Positions 7,206 through 15,125 of a stretch of 18,083 bases of DNA are shown piece by piece. The number at the start of each line of letters is the position of its first letter. Position 1 is the stretch's first letter. Source of the DNA: Candidatus Ruthturnera sp. (lineage in GTDB: Bacteria; Pseudomonadota; Gammaproteobacteria; PS1; Pseudothioglobaceae); contig JABGOT010000099.1 in assembly GCA_018648985.1 (NCBI GenBank), forward strand, positions 1 to 18,083. Direction: 5' to 3'. Position numbers and translations under genes: made by a program. The notes under the pieces are model-generated. The model did not search any database, had not been told where the DNA came from, and saw only the letters and a program-made list of their open reading frames with translations.

Positions 7206-7946
7206 ATGGCAGGACATTCTAAATGGCACAACATTCAACACCGAAAAGGTGCGCAAGATGCCAAGCGTGGCAAGGTATTTACCAAATTAATTAAAGAAAT
7301 TGTCATTGCTGCTAAAGCTGGTGGTGGTGTTATTGAAAACAACCCAGGGTTGCGTATGGTGATTGACAAAGCCTTAGCCGCTAACATGAAACGAGATACC
7401 ATCGAAAACGCGGTTAAGCGTGGTAGTGGTGATTTAGAAGGTGAAAACTACGATGAAGTGCGTTACGAAGGCTATGGTTTAGGTGGTACAGCTATCATGG
7501 TTGATACCTTAACAGATAATCGTAACCGAACTGTGGCTGATGTGCGCCATGCGTTTACTAAGCATGGTGGCAACTTGGGCACAGACGGTTCAGTGGCTTA
7601 TTTATTCAACAAGCAAGGTTTTATCAGCTTCGCCTCAGGTGATGAAGATCAAATTATGGAAGCCGCACTAGATGCAGGCGCAGAAGATGTAATTAGCAAT
7701 GACGATGGTTCAATTGATGTAATTACAACACCTGAAGATTTCTTTACGGTGAAAGATGCGTTATCTGATGTAGGGCTTGAGGCGAGTCATGCTGAAGTAA
7801 CCATGGAGCCAGCCAATCGTGTTGAGCTTAACTTAGGCGATGCAGAAAAATTCATGAAACTGATTGACCGCCTAGAAGACTTAGACGACACTCAAGAGGT
7901 TTATCACAATGCCGATATTTCAGATGAGGTAATGGCGCAATTATGA
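7206..7946 (+). CDS. yebC: YebC/PmpR family protein (TACO1-like)
   Basis: This is a 246-aa YebC family protein. Members have been described as transcriptional regulators and, more recently, as ribosome-associated factors that relieve stalling at proline stretches. The signature start MAGHSKWHNIQHRKGAQDAK is intact, followed by TKLIKEIVIAAKAGGG and the acidic middle part (YEGYGLGGTAIMVDTLTDN). Length and domain order are typical for the three-domain fold. A GGAG Shine-Dalgarno sequence lies 9 nt before the ATG. In many gammaproteobacteria yebC sits beside aspS or ruvC; here nadA lies between aspS and yebC. Its stop overlaps the purL start (ATGA), which suggests translational coupling. Confidence 0.96.
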   Translation: MAGHSKWHNIQHRKGAQDAKRGKVFTKLIKEIVIAAKAGGGVIENNPGLRMVIDKALAANMKRDTIENAVKRGSGDLEGENYDEVRYEGYGLGGTAIMVDTLTDNRNRTVADVRHAFTKHGGNLGTDGSVAYLFNKQGFISFASGDEDQIMEAALDAGAEDVISNDDGSIDVITTPEDFFTVKDALSDVGLEASHAEVTMEPANRVELNLGDAEKFMKLIDRLEDLDDTQEVYHNADISDEVMAQL

Positions 7947-10900
7947 TCCATATTCACCAAGGCATTAGCGCACTTGGTGCGTTTAAAACCAAAGCTCTAC
8001 AAGTAAAAATAGCGCAAGCACAATCTGGGCTAAAGCTATTGGGTGCTGAATTTATTCATTTATCTAACCTCGATGAAGCACTAACAAGTAAAGAGAGTGA
8101 TCATTTAGATCACTTGCTTTCTTATTCACCCAATTTATCTGTTGATAATGCGAAATCAAGCATTGTTATTATCCCTAGATTGGGCACGATCTCCCCTTGG
8201 TCATCTAAGGCGACTGATATTATGCATTTGTGTGATATCAATAAAATTAACCGTATCGAGCGTGCAACTGCTTATCACTTTAACGATACCATTAATCAAA
8301 AATCAGAAGTTTTGGCTATTATCATGGACAAGATGACTGAATCAGTTTTGGAGTCAATGAGTGATGCTCACAGTATTTTTGATAATTTCGAGCCGCAACC
8401 CTTCACCAGTGTCGATATTCTTGCACAAGGAAAATCAGCCCTAGAACGTACAAACACCGAATTAGGCTTGGCACTTAGTGTTGGTGAAATTGATTATTTA
8501 GTTGATAGTTTTACTCAGTTAGAACGCAACCCAACTGACATTGAACTAATGATGTTTGCGCAAGCCAATTCTGAGCATTGTCGCCACAAGATTTTTAATG
8601 CCGATTGGACCATTGATAATACCGAGCAAGCCAAGAGTTTATTCGCGATGATTCGCAATACTTATCACAAACACCCTGAAGGGCTTTTAAGTGTTTATTC
8701 AGACAACTCTGCCGTTATGGCAGGCTATGATGGTGAGCGTTTTTATGCCGACCAAGATGGCAAATATGTCAGCTCAAATGAACACCGCGCCATTTTAATG
8801 AAAGTAGAAACTCACAACCACCCTACCGCTATTGCACCGCATCCAGGTGCAGCAACTGGATCAGGTGGTGAGATTCGTGATGAAGGCGCAACAGGCCAAG
8901 GTTCAAAACCTAAAGTTGGCTTGTGTGGTTTCAGCGTGTCAAACCTTAAAATTAAAGATGCTGAACAGCCTTGGGAAGTTGAGCACGGCAAACCTTCTCA
9001 AATTGTATCGGCACTTGATATTATGCTGGAAGGCCCTATTGGTGCCGCCGCCTTTAACAATGAATTTGGTCGTCCAAATACCTTAGGCTACTTTAGAAGC
9101 TATGAGCAGCAAACGCCTAATGGTGATGTACGTGGCTATCATAAGCCAATTATGCTTGCTGGTGGCCTTGGGCACATTCAAGAGCAGCACATTATAAAAG
9201 GTGAGATTCCTATTGGTAGTAAGATTATTGTCCTCGGTGGCCCGGCTATGCTGATCGGCCTAGGTGGTGGTGCTGCATCATCCATTAAGAGTGGTGAACA
9301 AAGTGAAGATTTAGACTTTGCCTCAGTTCAACGTGCCAACCCTGAGATGGAGCGACGTGCCCAAGAGGTGATTGACCGATGTGCCAACCTAGGTGATGAT
9401 AATCCTATTATCTCAATTCATGATATTGGCGCTGGTGGCTTATCAAACGGCCTTCCAGAATTGGTTAACGACTCTGGACGTGGTGGTCGGTTTGAGCTGC
9501 GCAACATTCCTAATGACGACAACCAAATGTCACCACTTGAAATTTGGTGTAACGAATCACAAGAGCGCTATGTTCTTGCCATTGCTCCATCTAGCTTAGA
9601 ATTATTCAACGACATTTGTGAGCGTGAACGCGCACCATTTGCCGTATTAGGCGAATCTACCAAAGAGCAAGAATTGGTTCTTAGTGATGAGCTATTTGCA
9701 GACACACCCATTGATATGCCAATGTCTGTTTTATTAGGTAATCCACCTAAAGTAAGCATTAATGCCGTCACGCAAGATATTAATCTTAACCCATTAGACA
9801 CCAGCAACATCAACCTTAGTGATGCAGTTAGTAGAATTTTACAACTACCCACTGTAGCCAGTAAAAACTTCCTAATCACTATTGGCGATCGAAGCGTTAC
9901 CGGCATGGTGGCGCGTGATCAATTTGTAGGTCCGTGGCAGGTTCCAGTGGCTGATTGCGCCATTTCTATTTCTGATTATGTTGGCTTTAAAGGCGAGATT
10001 ATGTCTTTGGGTGAGCGCACACCGCTTGCTTTGTGTGATGCTAATGCCGCAGCACGTATGACCATTGGTGAATCGTTAACCAATATGCTGGGCGGCTATG
10101 TTGAAGATATTCACGATATTAGCCTAAGTGCTAACTGGATGAGTGCCAGTGGTCATAAAGGTGAAGACGCTAAATTATTTGAAGCAGTTAAGGCCGTTGG
10201 TATGGACTTGTGCCCAGACCTAGGTTTAACGGTACCGGTTGGTAAAGACTCTATGAGTATGAAAAGCTCGTGGCAAGATGACAATGGTAACGACCAATCA
10301 GTCACCTCACCTTTATCACTGATTGTTACCGCTTTTTCAAAAACACCAGATGTTAGATTACAACAAACCCCACTGCTCGATACAGAGTCAGAATCTGAAT
10401 TATTATTAATCGACCTTGGTTTTGGTCAAAATAGAATGGGTGGTTCATGCTTGGCACAAGTTTACAATCAAGTGGGTGATATCGCGCCAAACCTTGATGA
10501 CAGCGCCGTATTCAAATCATTCTTCACGGTCATTAATCAGCTAAATAAAGATGGCTTAATTAGTGCTTATCATGATCGAAGTGATGGTGGTGTAATCACC
10601 ACTTTATTAGAAATGGCCTTTGCCTCACATTGTGGATTAAACATTACAACAGATGCTAGCATTGAAAATTTGTTCAATGAAGAATTGGGTTGTGTTATTC
10701 AGGTTAAGTCTAAAAATAAACAAGCGGTTAATGATGCGCTGTCTGCTGCGGGGCTTGAATCTTGCACGCATGCAATTGCAACTATTAATGATTCAGATAC
10801 AATTGAAATCATCACTGATGAAAAAACTATCTATAGCCAATCTCGATCTGAATTACATTCACTTTGGTCATCAACTTCATTTGAAATTGCCAAACTAAGA

Positions 10901-11776
10901 GACAACCCAGAATGTGCACAGCAAGAATTTGACAGTGTTAGTCAAATTACAGATGGCATTAGAACTGATCTAAGCTTTGATCTAAATCACTCTATTGTTG
11001 CACCTTATATTAAAACCAACGTTAAACCTAAAATTGCCATCCTTAGAGAGCAAGGTGTTAACGGACAAGTTGAAATGGGCGCTGCCTTCACTAAGGCTGA
11101 ATTTGATGCGATTGATGTGCACATGAGTGATATTCTCTCTGGCAGGGTATCGTTAGCAGAATTCAAAGGTTTGGTGGCTTGTGGTGGCTTCTCGTATGGT
11201 GACGTACTCGGTGCCGGTAGAGGTTGGGCAAGTTCGATTTTATATAATGCTCGCGCTAAAGATGAGTTTGAGACCTTCTTTAACCGTGAAGATAGCTTTG
11301 CATTAGGCGTGTGTAACGGCTGTCAGATGATTTCGAATTTAACGCAAATTATCCCTGGCGCACAAAATTGGCCAAGTTTTTCTCGCAATCTATCTGAACA
11401 ATTTGAGGCACGCTTTTCAAGCGTTAAAATTGGTGAATCAAACTCAATATTTTTAGATGGCATGGCTGGCTCAACTATGCCAATTGCTATTGCACACGGT
11501 GAAGGCAAGGCGAGTTTTAATGGAAATTCTGCAAATAATATTGCACTACAATACGTTGATCACAGTGGTGATATTACGCAAAACTACCCTCACAATCCAA
11601 ATGGGTCGGAGCTAGCAACTGCCGGTGTGACTAATGATTCTGGACGCATTACCATCATGATGCCGCATCCTGAGCGAGTGTTCAGAGCCGTGCAAAACTC
11701 ACACCACCCTAAAGATTGGGGTGAGCGCAGCCCATGGATGAGAATGTTTGAAAATGCCAGAACCTGGGTTGATTAA
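7943..11776 (+). CDS. purL: phosphoribosylformylglycinamidine synthase, long form
   Basis: PurL converts FGAR, ATP and glutamine to FGAM, the fourth step of purine synthesis. This is the large single-chain form of proteobacteria: 1277 aa against about 1295 in E. coli. An N-terminal PurS-like domain (about 1-150) and a linker precede two AIRS-like halves. The linker leads into ANSEHCRHKIFN near 206; METHNHPTAI and the GGEIRDEGATG loop follow near 290-315. A class I glutamine amidotransferase domain starts near 1030 (KIAILREQGVNGQ). Its triad is C1124 (GVCNGCQM), H1242 and E1244 (MMPHPERVFR). No motif is missing. The ATG overlaps the yebC stop by 4 bp. purL ends the seven-gene run, and no clear T-tract terminator follows it. 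Confidence 0.98.
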   Translation: MIHIHQGISALGAFKTKALQVKIAQAQSGLKLLGAEFIHLSNLDEALTSKESDHLDHLLSYSPNLSVDNAKSSIVIIPRLGTISPWSSKATDIMHLCDINKINRIERATAYHFNDTINQKSEVLAIIMDKMTESVLESMSDAHSIFDNFEPQPFTSVDILAQGKSALERTNTELGLALSVGEIDYLVDSFTQLERNPTDIELMMFAQANSEHCRHKIFNADWTIDNTEQAKSLFAMIRNTYHKHPEGLLSVYSDNSAVMAGYDGERFYADQDGKYVSSNEHRAILMKVETHNHPTAIAPHPGAATGSGGEIRDEGATGQGSKPKVGLCGFSVSNLKIKDAEQPWEVEHGKPSQIVSALDIMLEGPIGAAAFNNEFGRPNTLGYFRSYEQQTPNGDVRGYHKPIMLAGGLGHIQEQHIIKGEIPIGSKIIVLGGPAMLIGLGGGAASSIKSGEQSEDLDFASVQRANPEMERRAQEVIDRCANLGDDNPIISIHDIGAGGLSNGLPELVNDSGRGGRFELRNIPNDDNQMSPLEIWCNESQERYVLAIAPSSLELFNDICERERAPFAVLGESTKEQELVLSDELFADTPIDMPMSVLLGNPPKVSINAVTQDINLNPLDTSNINLSDAVSRILQLPTVASKNFLITIGDRSVTGMVARDQFVGPWQVPVADCAISISDYVGFKGEIMSLGERTPLALCDANAAARMTIGESLTNMLGGYVEDIHDISLSANWMSASGHKGEDAKLFEAVKAVGMDLCPDLGLTVPVGKDSMSMKSSWQDDNGNDQSVTSPLSLIVTAFSKTPDVRLQQTPLLDTESESELLLIDLGFGQNRMGGSCLAQVYNQVGDIAPNLDDSAVFKSFFTVINQLNKDGLISAYHDRSDGGVITTLLEMAFASHCGLNITTDASIENLFNEELGCVIQVKSKNKQAVNDALSAAGLESCTHAIATINDSDTIEIITDEKTIYSQSRSELHSLWSSTSFEIAKLRDNPECAQQEFDSVSQITDGIRTDLSFDLNHSIVAPYIKTNVKPKIAILREQGVNGQVEMGAAFTKAEFDAIDVHMSDILSGRVSLAEFKGLVACGGFSYGDVLGAGRGWASSILYNARAKDEFETFFNREDSFALGVCNGCQMISNLTQIIPGAQNWPSFSRNLSEQFEARFSSVKIGESNSIFLDGMAGSTMPIAIAHGEGKASFNGNSANNIALQYVDHSGDITQNYPHNPNGSELATAGVTNDSGRITIMMPHPERVFRAVQNSHHPKDWGERSPWMRMFENARTWVD

Positions 11777-11843
11777 ATTTCTAAAATTTTGGAAATAATG
11801 CAAATCAAATAAATATCGCCTTGATACAAACTCTGTCTGCACT

Positions 11844-11880
11844 AAAAAACGCCAAAAACAGTAAAAACACCCTTAAAAAC
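11844..11880 (+). other. four phased A-tracts, probable bent DNA
   Basis: Four A5 or A6 tracts, each followed by C, end at 11850, 11859, 11868 and 11880. The spacings of 9, 9 and 12 bp are near one helical turn, the arrangement that gives intrinsic curvature. They lie between purL and the strong hairpin. Curvature is inferred from spacing only. Confidence 0.4.
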
Positions 11881-11887
11881 AGCTTAT

Positions 11888-11920
11888 ATTCCACTCCCAA
11901 GCCTTGCTTGGGAGTGGAAT
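11888..11920. repeat. perfect 15-bp-arm hairpin, REP-like or unconventional terminator
   Basis: The arm ATTCCACTCCCAAGC (11888-11902), loop CTT and exact complementary arm (11906-11920) make an unusually strong stem, GC-rich in an AT-rich gap. It is not followed by a T-run on the plus strand (GGTGAAAATTTTGG comes next). On the minus strand the nearest T5 run starts about 10 nt beyond the stem. It may still end purL transcripts or protect their 3' ends, or be one copy of a dispersed palindromic repeat. Confidence 0.6.
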
Positions 11921-11985
11921 GGTGAAAATTTTGGAAATTTTACGAATGAGTGATTTTATGAGTTTTTATCGGGTTAAATATTAGC

Positions 11986-12630
11986 ATGAACTACCAACTG
12001 ATTCGATCAAAACGAAAAACTCTGGGTTTGCAAATTAATAGCAACGCAGAGCTTATAGTTCGTGCGCCAAATCGGTTATCGGTTAAAAAAATAGAGCAGT
12101 TTATTGAGGAAAAATCTAGCTGGATTAAGGAAAAATCAAATTCTATTAAAGCTAAAGATGTGCAAAAACCTAGCTATAAAGAAGGTGAAAACTTCTTATA
12201 TTTGGGTGGTTTATATCCCTTCACAATACAATCTTCAAAAAATTTAAGCTTTAATGGGATTAGTTTTTCTGCTGAACAGATTAATAAAGATGAATTATTA
12301 AAGTGGTATAAAATTGCCTTTAAGTCTATTGCTATTCCTAGACTTGATTACTATGCAGATACATTCTCTCTACCTTATCAGCAAGTACGCCTTAAGACTC
12401 AGAAGACTTTGTGGGGCTCTTGTAGTGGTACTAATAATATCAACCTAAACTACCTACTCATTAGGGCGCCAATGGATATTATTGATTATGTGATTGTGCA
12501 TGAGCTTGCGCATACAAAAATTAAAAATCATTCGAAAGATTTTTGGCAGTTGGTTGAATCAATATTGCCAGAATATAAAGCCAGCAAAAGCTGGCTTAAA
12601 GATAACGGCTATAAGCTACATAACTTATAG
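11986..12630 (+). CDS. YgjP-type zinc metallopeptidase (SprT/WLM-like, DUF45)
   Basis: The product is a 214-aa member of the YgjP/DUF45 metallopeptidase family, whose substrates are unknown. The N-terminal part (YQLIRSKRKTLGLQI and AELIVRAPNRLS) matches the family beta-strand region. The zinc motif is H172-E173-L-A-H176, with H182 in NHSKDFW as the likely third ligand. The preceding TLWGSCSGTNNINLNYLLIRAP is also a family hallmark. No signal peptide or membrane segment is present, so it is probably cytoplasmic. The gene stands alone, with a 209-bp gap before it and a convergent grxD after it. No strong Shine-Dalgarno sequence precedes the ATG. Family assignment is firm; biological role is unknown. 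Confidence 0.9.
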   Translation: MNYQLIRSKRKTLGLQINSNAELIVRAPNRLSVKKIEQFIEEKSSWIKEKSNSIKAKDVQKPSYKEGENFLYLGGLYPFTIQSSKNLSFNGISFSAEQINKDELLKWYKIAFKSIAIPRLDYYADTFSLPYQQVRLKTQKTLWGSCSGTNNINLNYLLIRAPMDIIDYVIVHELAHTKIKNHSKDFWQLVESILPEYKASKSWLKDNGYKLHNL

Positions 12631-12640
12631 TAACTTATAG
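12621..12640 (+). repeat. 10-bp tandem duplication at the ygjP-like stop codon
   Basis: TAACTTATAG is repeated exactly in tandem (12621-12630 and 12631-12640). The first copy contains the TAG stop of the YgjP-type gene. A CTATAAG at 12609-12615 is the inverse of CTTATAG in each copy, so a weak hairpin could form with either. It looks like a small slippage duplication in the convergent gap before grxD. Confidence 0.6.
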
Positions 12641-12651
12641 CTGAAAACAAA

Positions 12652-12981
12652 TTACTTGTTATTAAACTTGTCTTGTGCTTCTTGCATGGCCGCTTCTAAA
12701 GTGCCCATTTCGGCCATTTCAACAATGATATCACCACCGCCCATTAACTCAGCATTGAAGTAAATCTGTGGGAAAGTTGGCCAATCTTGAAAATTTGGTA
12801 AATTTTGCATTACTTCTTGATCTTCAAAAATATTCACATAAGCAAACTCAACACCCGTTGAAGCCAATGTTTGTGCTGCTTTAGCCGAAAATCCACATTG
12901 TGGAAATTGTGGCGTGCCTTTCATATAAAGCACGATTGGTGCGCTATCTACCTGTGCTTGAATTCTTTCCATTATGTCCAT
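12652..12981 (-). CDS. grxD: monothiol CGFS glutaredoxin (Grx4 type)
   Basis: This 109-aa protein is a class II monothiol glutaredoxin, which carries and delivers 2Fe-2S clusters, usually as a glutathione-bridged dimer. The active site is C29-G-F-S32, inside PQCGFSAKA. Other family marks are the KGTPQFPQC loop, NFQDWPTFPQIYF with the cis-proline motif, and MGGGDIIVEM, which contacts glutathione. Length is typical for the single-domain bacterial form. An ATAGGAG Shine-Dalgarno sequence (12990-12996 on this strand) lies 8 nt before the ATG, one of the best ribosome sites in the window. It converges with the YgjP-type gene and lies 90 bp downstream of the methyltransferase gene. Confidence 0.96.
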   Translation of the reverse strand: MDIMERIQAQVDSAPIVLYMKGTPQFPQCGFSAKAAQTLASTGVEFAYVNIFEDQEVMQNLPNFQDWPTFPQIYFNAELMGGGDIIVEMAEMGTLEAAMQEAQDKFNNK

Positions 12982-13037
12982 TTGTATAACTCCTATTTTA
13001 ATTTTTTTAAACTTTGTTTAATGCTGAATGACCGAGC

Positions 13038-13066
13038 ATCTTACTCTTATATTAATTATTTCGCAA
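13038..13066 (-). promoter_or_regulatory. candidate sigma-70 promoter for grxD
   Basis: Read on the minus strand, TTGCGA (13061-13066) and TAAGAT (13038-13043) each match the -35 and -10 consensus at 4 of 6 positions, with an ideal 17-bp spacer. The leader to the grxD ATG would be about 50 nt and contains a small inverted repeat (ATGCT...AGCAT, 13021-13039) just after the -10. I found no obvious IscR-type site. Confidence 0.4.
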
Positions 13067-13071
13067 TTATT

Positions 13072-13695
13072 CTATTGTTTAATCGCCTGAGAAATTGTGT
13101 ACTTTTGCCCTTGCTTCAGTTTTTTATAATTACCAAACACTGATTTAAAGTTATCTTTAATAAAATTACGCAAACCATTGATAGTAACAAAAGTAATCTT
13201 TCCGCCGGGTTTGAGTGCATCGTAAGCATCGTAGAGAATAATACTAAGTTTCTCTCGCCCTACTTTGGCAGGTACATTGGATATTATTTGATCAAAATAA
13301 TTGTCTTTATTGACACTCAAAAATGCATCAGATAAATAAGCCTCGGCATTATTAATATGATTAAGTTTGGCATTAGTATTTGATAATTCTACGGCGATAA
13401 AATCTTTATCCACCATGTGTACTTCACCCTGCGGACAAGACTTTGCTACAGCTAGCCCTATTGGGCCATAACCACAACCTAAGTCAAGACATTTGTCAGA
13501 TTCAGAAATATCCAAATATTTCATTAATAGTAAAGTGCCACCATCAATCGCTCTAGGGCTAAAAACCCCCCAGCGAGTTTTTAAGATTAGGTCATAACCT
13601 AATAGATTGGTTTGGACGCTTAAGTCTTGTTTGAGTTTTGGAATATCTTCTCTAGTAAACATAGCTGTCCCATTATACATAAGGGTATTTAGCAT
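13072..13695 (-). CDS. small-domain class I SAM methyltransferase (RsmC/YbxB-like)
   Basis: This is a SAM-dependent methyltransferase with the MTS fold (COG2813-like), related to the catalytic half of RsmC and RlmG; the substrate is not identifiable. From the first ATG it has 207 aa. SAM motif I is C69-LDLGCGYGPIG80, followed by the acidic motif II, VHMVDKD, near 92-98. The preceding GVFSPRAIDGGTLLLMKYL matches the family's entry helix. At the catalytic loop, where relatives have NPP plus an aromatic or Ile residue, it has N140-V-P-A143. Three starts are possible: 13695, 13680 and 13662. The last (MFTREDIPKL) has a GGGA 5 nt upstream and leaves more room for a promoter between this gene and divergent trhP. 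Confidence 0.8.
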   Translation of the reverse strand: MLNTLMYNGTAMFTREDIPKLKQDLSVQTNLLGYDLILKTRWGVFSPRAIDGGTLLLMKYLDISESDKCLDLGCGYGPIGLAVAKSCPQGEVHMVDKDFIAVELSNTNAKLNHINNAEAYLSDAFLSVNKDNYFDQIISNVPAKVGREKLSIILYDAYDALKPGGKITFVTINGLRNFIKDNFKSVFGNYKKLKQGQKYTISQAIKQ

Positions 13696-13719
13696 ACGAC
13701 TAATGATAAAATAACGCTC

Positions 13720-15075
13720 ATGAAAAGACCTGAACTACTATCCCCCGCTGGATCACTCAAACACATGCACTATGCTTATGCTTATGGTGCTGATGCCGTC
13801 TATGCAGGGCAACCCAGATATTCGCTGCGAGTACGCAATAATTCTTTTGATTTTGACACTTTAAAACAGGGCATTAGCGAAGCGCACAAAAATAACAAAA
13901 AGTTTTTTGTTGCTTCAAATATTATTCCGCATAATGCCAAGATTAAAACCTATATGAAAGACATTGAACCAGTTGTTGAGCTAAAGCCTGACGCATTAAT
14001 CATGGCGGATCCCGGTTTGATTATGATGGTTAAAGAAAGGTTCCCTGAACAGGTTATCCATCTTTCTGTACAAGCCAACGCCATTAATTATGCCACAGTA
14101 AAATTTTGGAAAAATGCAGGCATTAGTCGCATCATCCTTTCAAGAGAACTATCCCTTGATGAAGTAAAAGAAATTCGACAAGAATGTCCCGATATTGAAT
14201 TAGAAGTATTTGTACATGGCGCTTTATGTATTGCCTATTCTGGTCGCTGCTTATTATCAGGCTATTTCAACCACCGAGATCCGAATCAAGGCTCATGTAC
14301 TAACTCTTGTCGCTGGAAATACGATGTCAAAGAGGCTGAAGAAACCATCGAAGGCGATATTAAAGCCGTAGAAATAAAAGCACCGATTGATCAAGTGGTT
14401 TTACTGGAAGAAGAGGGTCGCCCAGGTGAGCAAATGCCTGCTTACGAAGATGAGCATGGCACCTACATCATGAATTCAAAAGATTTACGTGCTGTTGAGC
14501 ATGTTCACACGCTTACCGCCATGGGCATTGATTCTTTAAAAATTGAAGGCAGAACCAAGTCACACTACTATGCTGCTCGTACTGCACAAGTTTATCGTCA
14601 AGCCATTGATGACGCGGTAGCTGGAAAAGAATTCAATCCTGAAGCATTTGGTGTGCTTGAAAACTTGGCTAATAGAGGCTATACAGATGGATTTTATCGC
14701 CGCCACCAGCCTGAAGAATTACAAACTTATTTTGATAATTATTCACGCTCTAATAAACAGCAAGTAGTGGGTGAAATTCTAGATTATAAAGATGGTAAAG
14801 CATTTATCGAAGCCAAAAATAAATTCAGCGTTGGTGATTCAGTTGAGGTGATTCTGCCAAGCGGTTGTTTTAATATTAAAGTTGAATCAATGGTGACAGA
14901 ATTTAATGAGGTGCTTGATGTCGCCAAAGGCAGTGGTTATCGAGTATGGATTCCAATGCCTAAAATAAAGCCAGAACTTGGATTTATTGCTAGAAATTTT
15001 GATGAAAAAATCAAAATTAAAAACAAAAATATTCAAAAAGATCCAAATCAAAAAATTCGCAGGCCCTCTTGGTAA
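13720..15075 (+). CDS. trhP: prephenate-dependent tRNA uridine(34) hydroxylase TrhP (U32 family)
   Basis: TrhP (YegQ) makes the 5-hydroxyuridine at the wobble position that leads to cmo5U/mo5U in tRNA, using prephenate. The 451-aa product aligns along its whole length with E. coli YegQ (about 453 aa). PELLSPAGSLKHMHYAYAYG opens the protein, followed by GQPRYSLRVRNN. The U32 signature is near 162-180 (EVFVHGALCIAYSGRCLLSG). C170, C177, C193 and C197 form the expected four-cysteine set for an Fe-S cluster. YIMNSKDLRAVEHV and SLKIEGRTKSHYY are intact. The C-terminal domain starts near 345. The ATG at 13720 lacks a clear Shine-Dalgarno sequence. The gene diverges from the methyltransferase gene with only 24-57 bp between starts. 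Confidence 0.95.
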   Translation: MKRPELLSPAGSLKHMHYAYAYGADAVYAGQPRYSLRVRNNSFDFDTLKQGISEAHKNNKKFFVASNIIPHNAKIKTYMKDIEPVVELKPDALIMADPGLIMMVKERFPEQVIHLSVQANAINYATVKFWKNAGISRIILSRELSLDEVKEIRQECPDIELEVFVHGALCIAYSGRCLLSGYFNHRDPNQGSCTNSCRWKYDVKEAEETIEGDIKAVEIKAPIDQVVLLEEEGRPGEQMPAYEDEHGTYIMNSKDLRAVEHVHTLTAMGIDSLKIEGRTKSHYYAARTAQVYRQAIDDAVAGKEFNPEAFGVLENLANRGYTDGFYRRHQPEELQTYFDNYSRSNKQQVVGEILDYKDGKAFIEAKNKFSVGDSVEVILPSGCFNIKVESMVTEFNEVLDVAKGSGYRVWIPMPKIKPELGFIARNFDEKIKIKNKNIQKDPNQKIRRPSW

Positions 15076-15099
15076 TTAACAAAGCCCATCAAGTATAAT
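15071..15099 (+). promoter_or_regulatory. candidate sigma-70 promoter for dxs
   Basis: A perfect TATAAT (15094-15099) lies 26 nt before the dxs GTG. The -35 region is weak: GGTAAT (15071-15076) gives a 17-bp spacer, or TTGGTA (15069-15074) a 19-bp spacer. It overlaps the trhP stop. Transcription would start near 15106, leaving a short leader that includes the AAGG at 15115-15118. Confidence 0.45.
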
Positions 15100-15125
15100 A
15101 CTGTCTTTTATAGCAAGGTTATTTA

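Larger units (their letters stand above)
11783..11938. repeat. 14-bp direct repeats bounding a structured intergenic segment
   Basis: AAAATTTTGGAAAT occurs at 11783-11796, just after the purL stop, and again at 11925-11938, just after the hairpin. The copies are exact and 142 bp apart start to start. The first copy is embedded in an imperfect 20-bp palindrome (11777-11796). The second forms a small inverted repeat with the following TTT (AAAATTT-TGG-AAATTTT). Between the repeats lie phased A-tracts and a strong hairpin. The pair could mark the ends of a small inserted or mobile element, or be duplicated regulatory sites. No coding frame is evident inside. Confidence 0.5.

Noticed and set aside
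9568..9906. 112-codon open frame on the minus strand
   Set aside because: It is antisense within purL, with no ribosome site or recognisable domain.
11844..11880. Short AAAAAC units as a CRISPR-like or minisatellite array
   Set aside because: The units are only six bases, with short unequal spacers and no cas genes; phased A-tracts explain them better.
12871..13143. 90-codon open frame on the plus strand across grxD and the methyltransferase end
   Set aside because: It is antisense to two well-supported genes and to the grxD promoter region, and its translation has the random look of AT-rich non-coding sequence.
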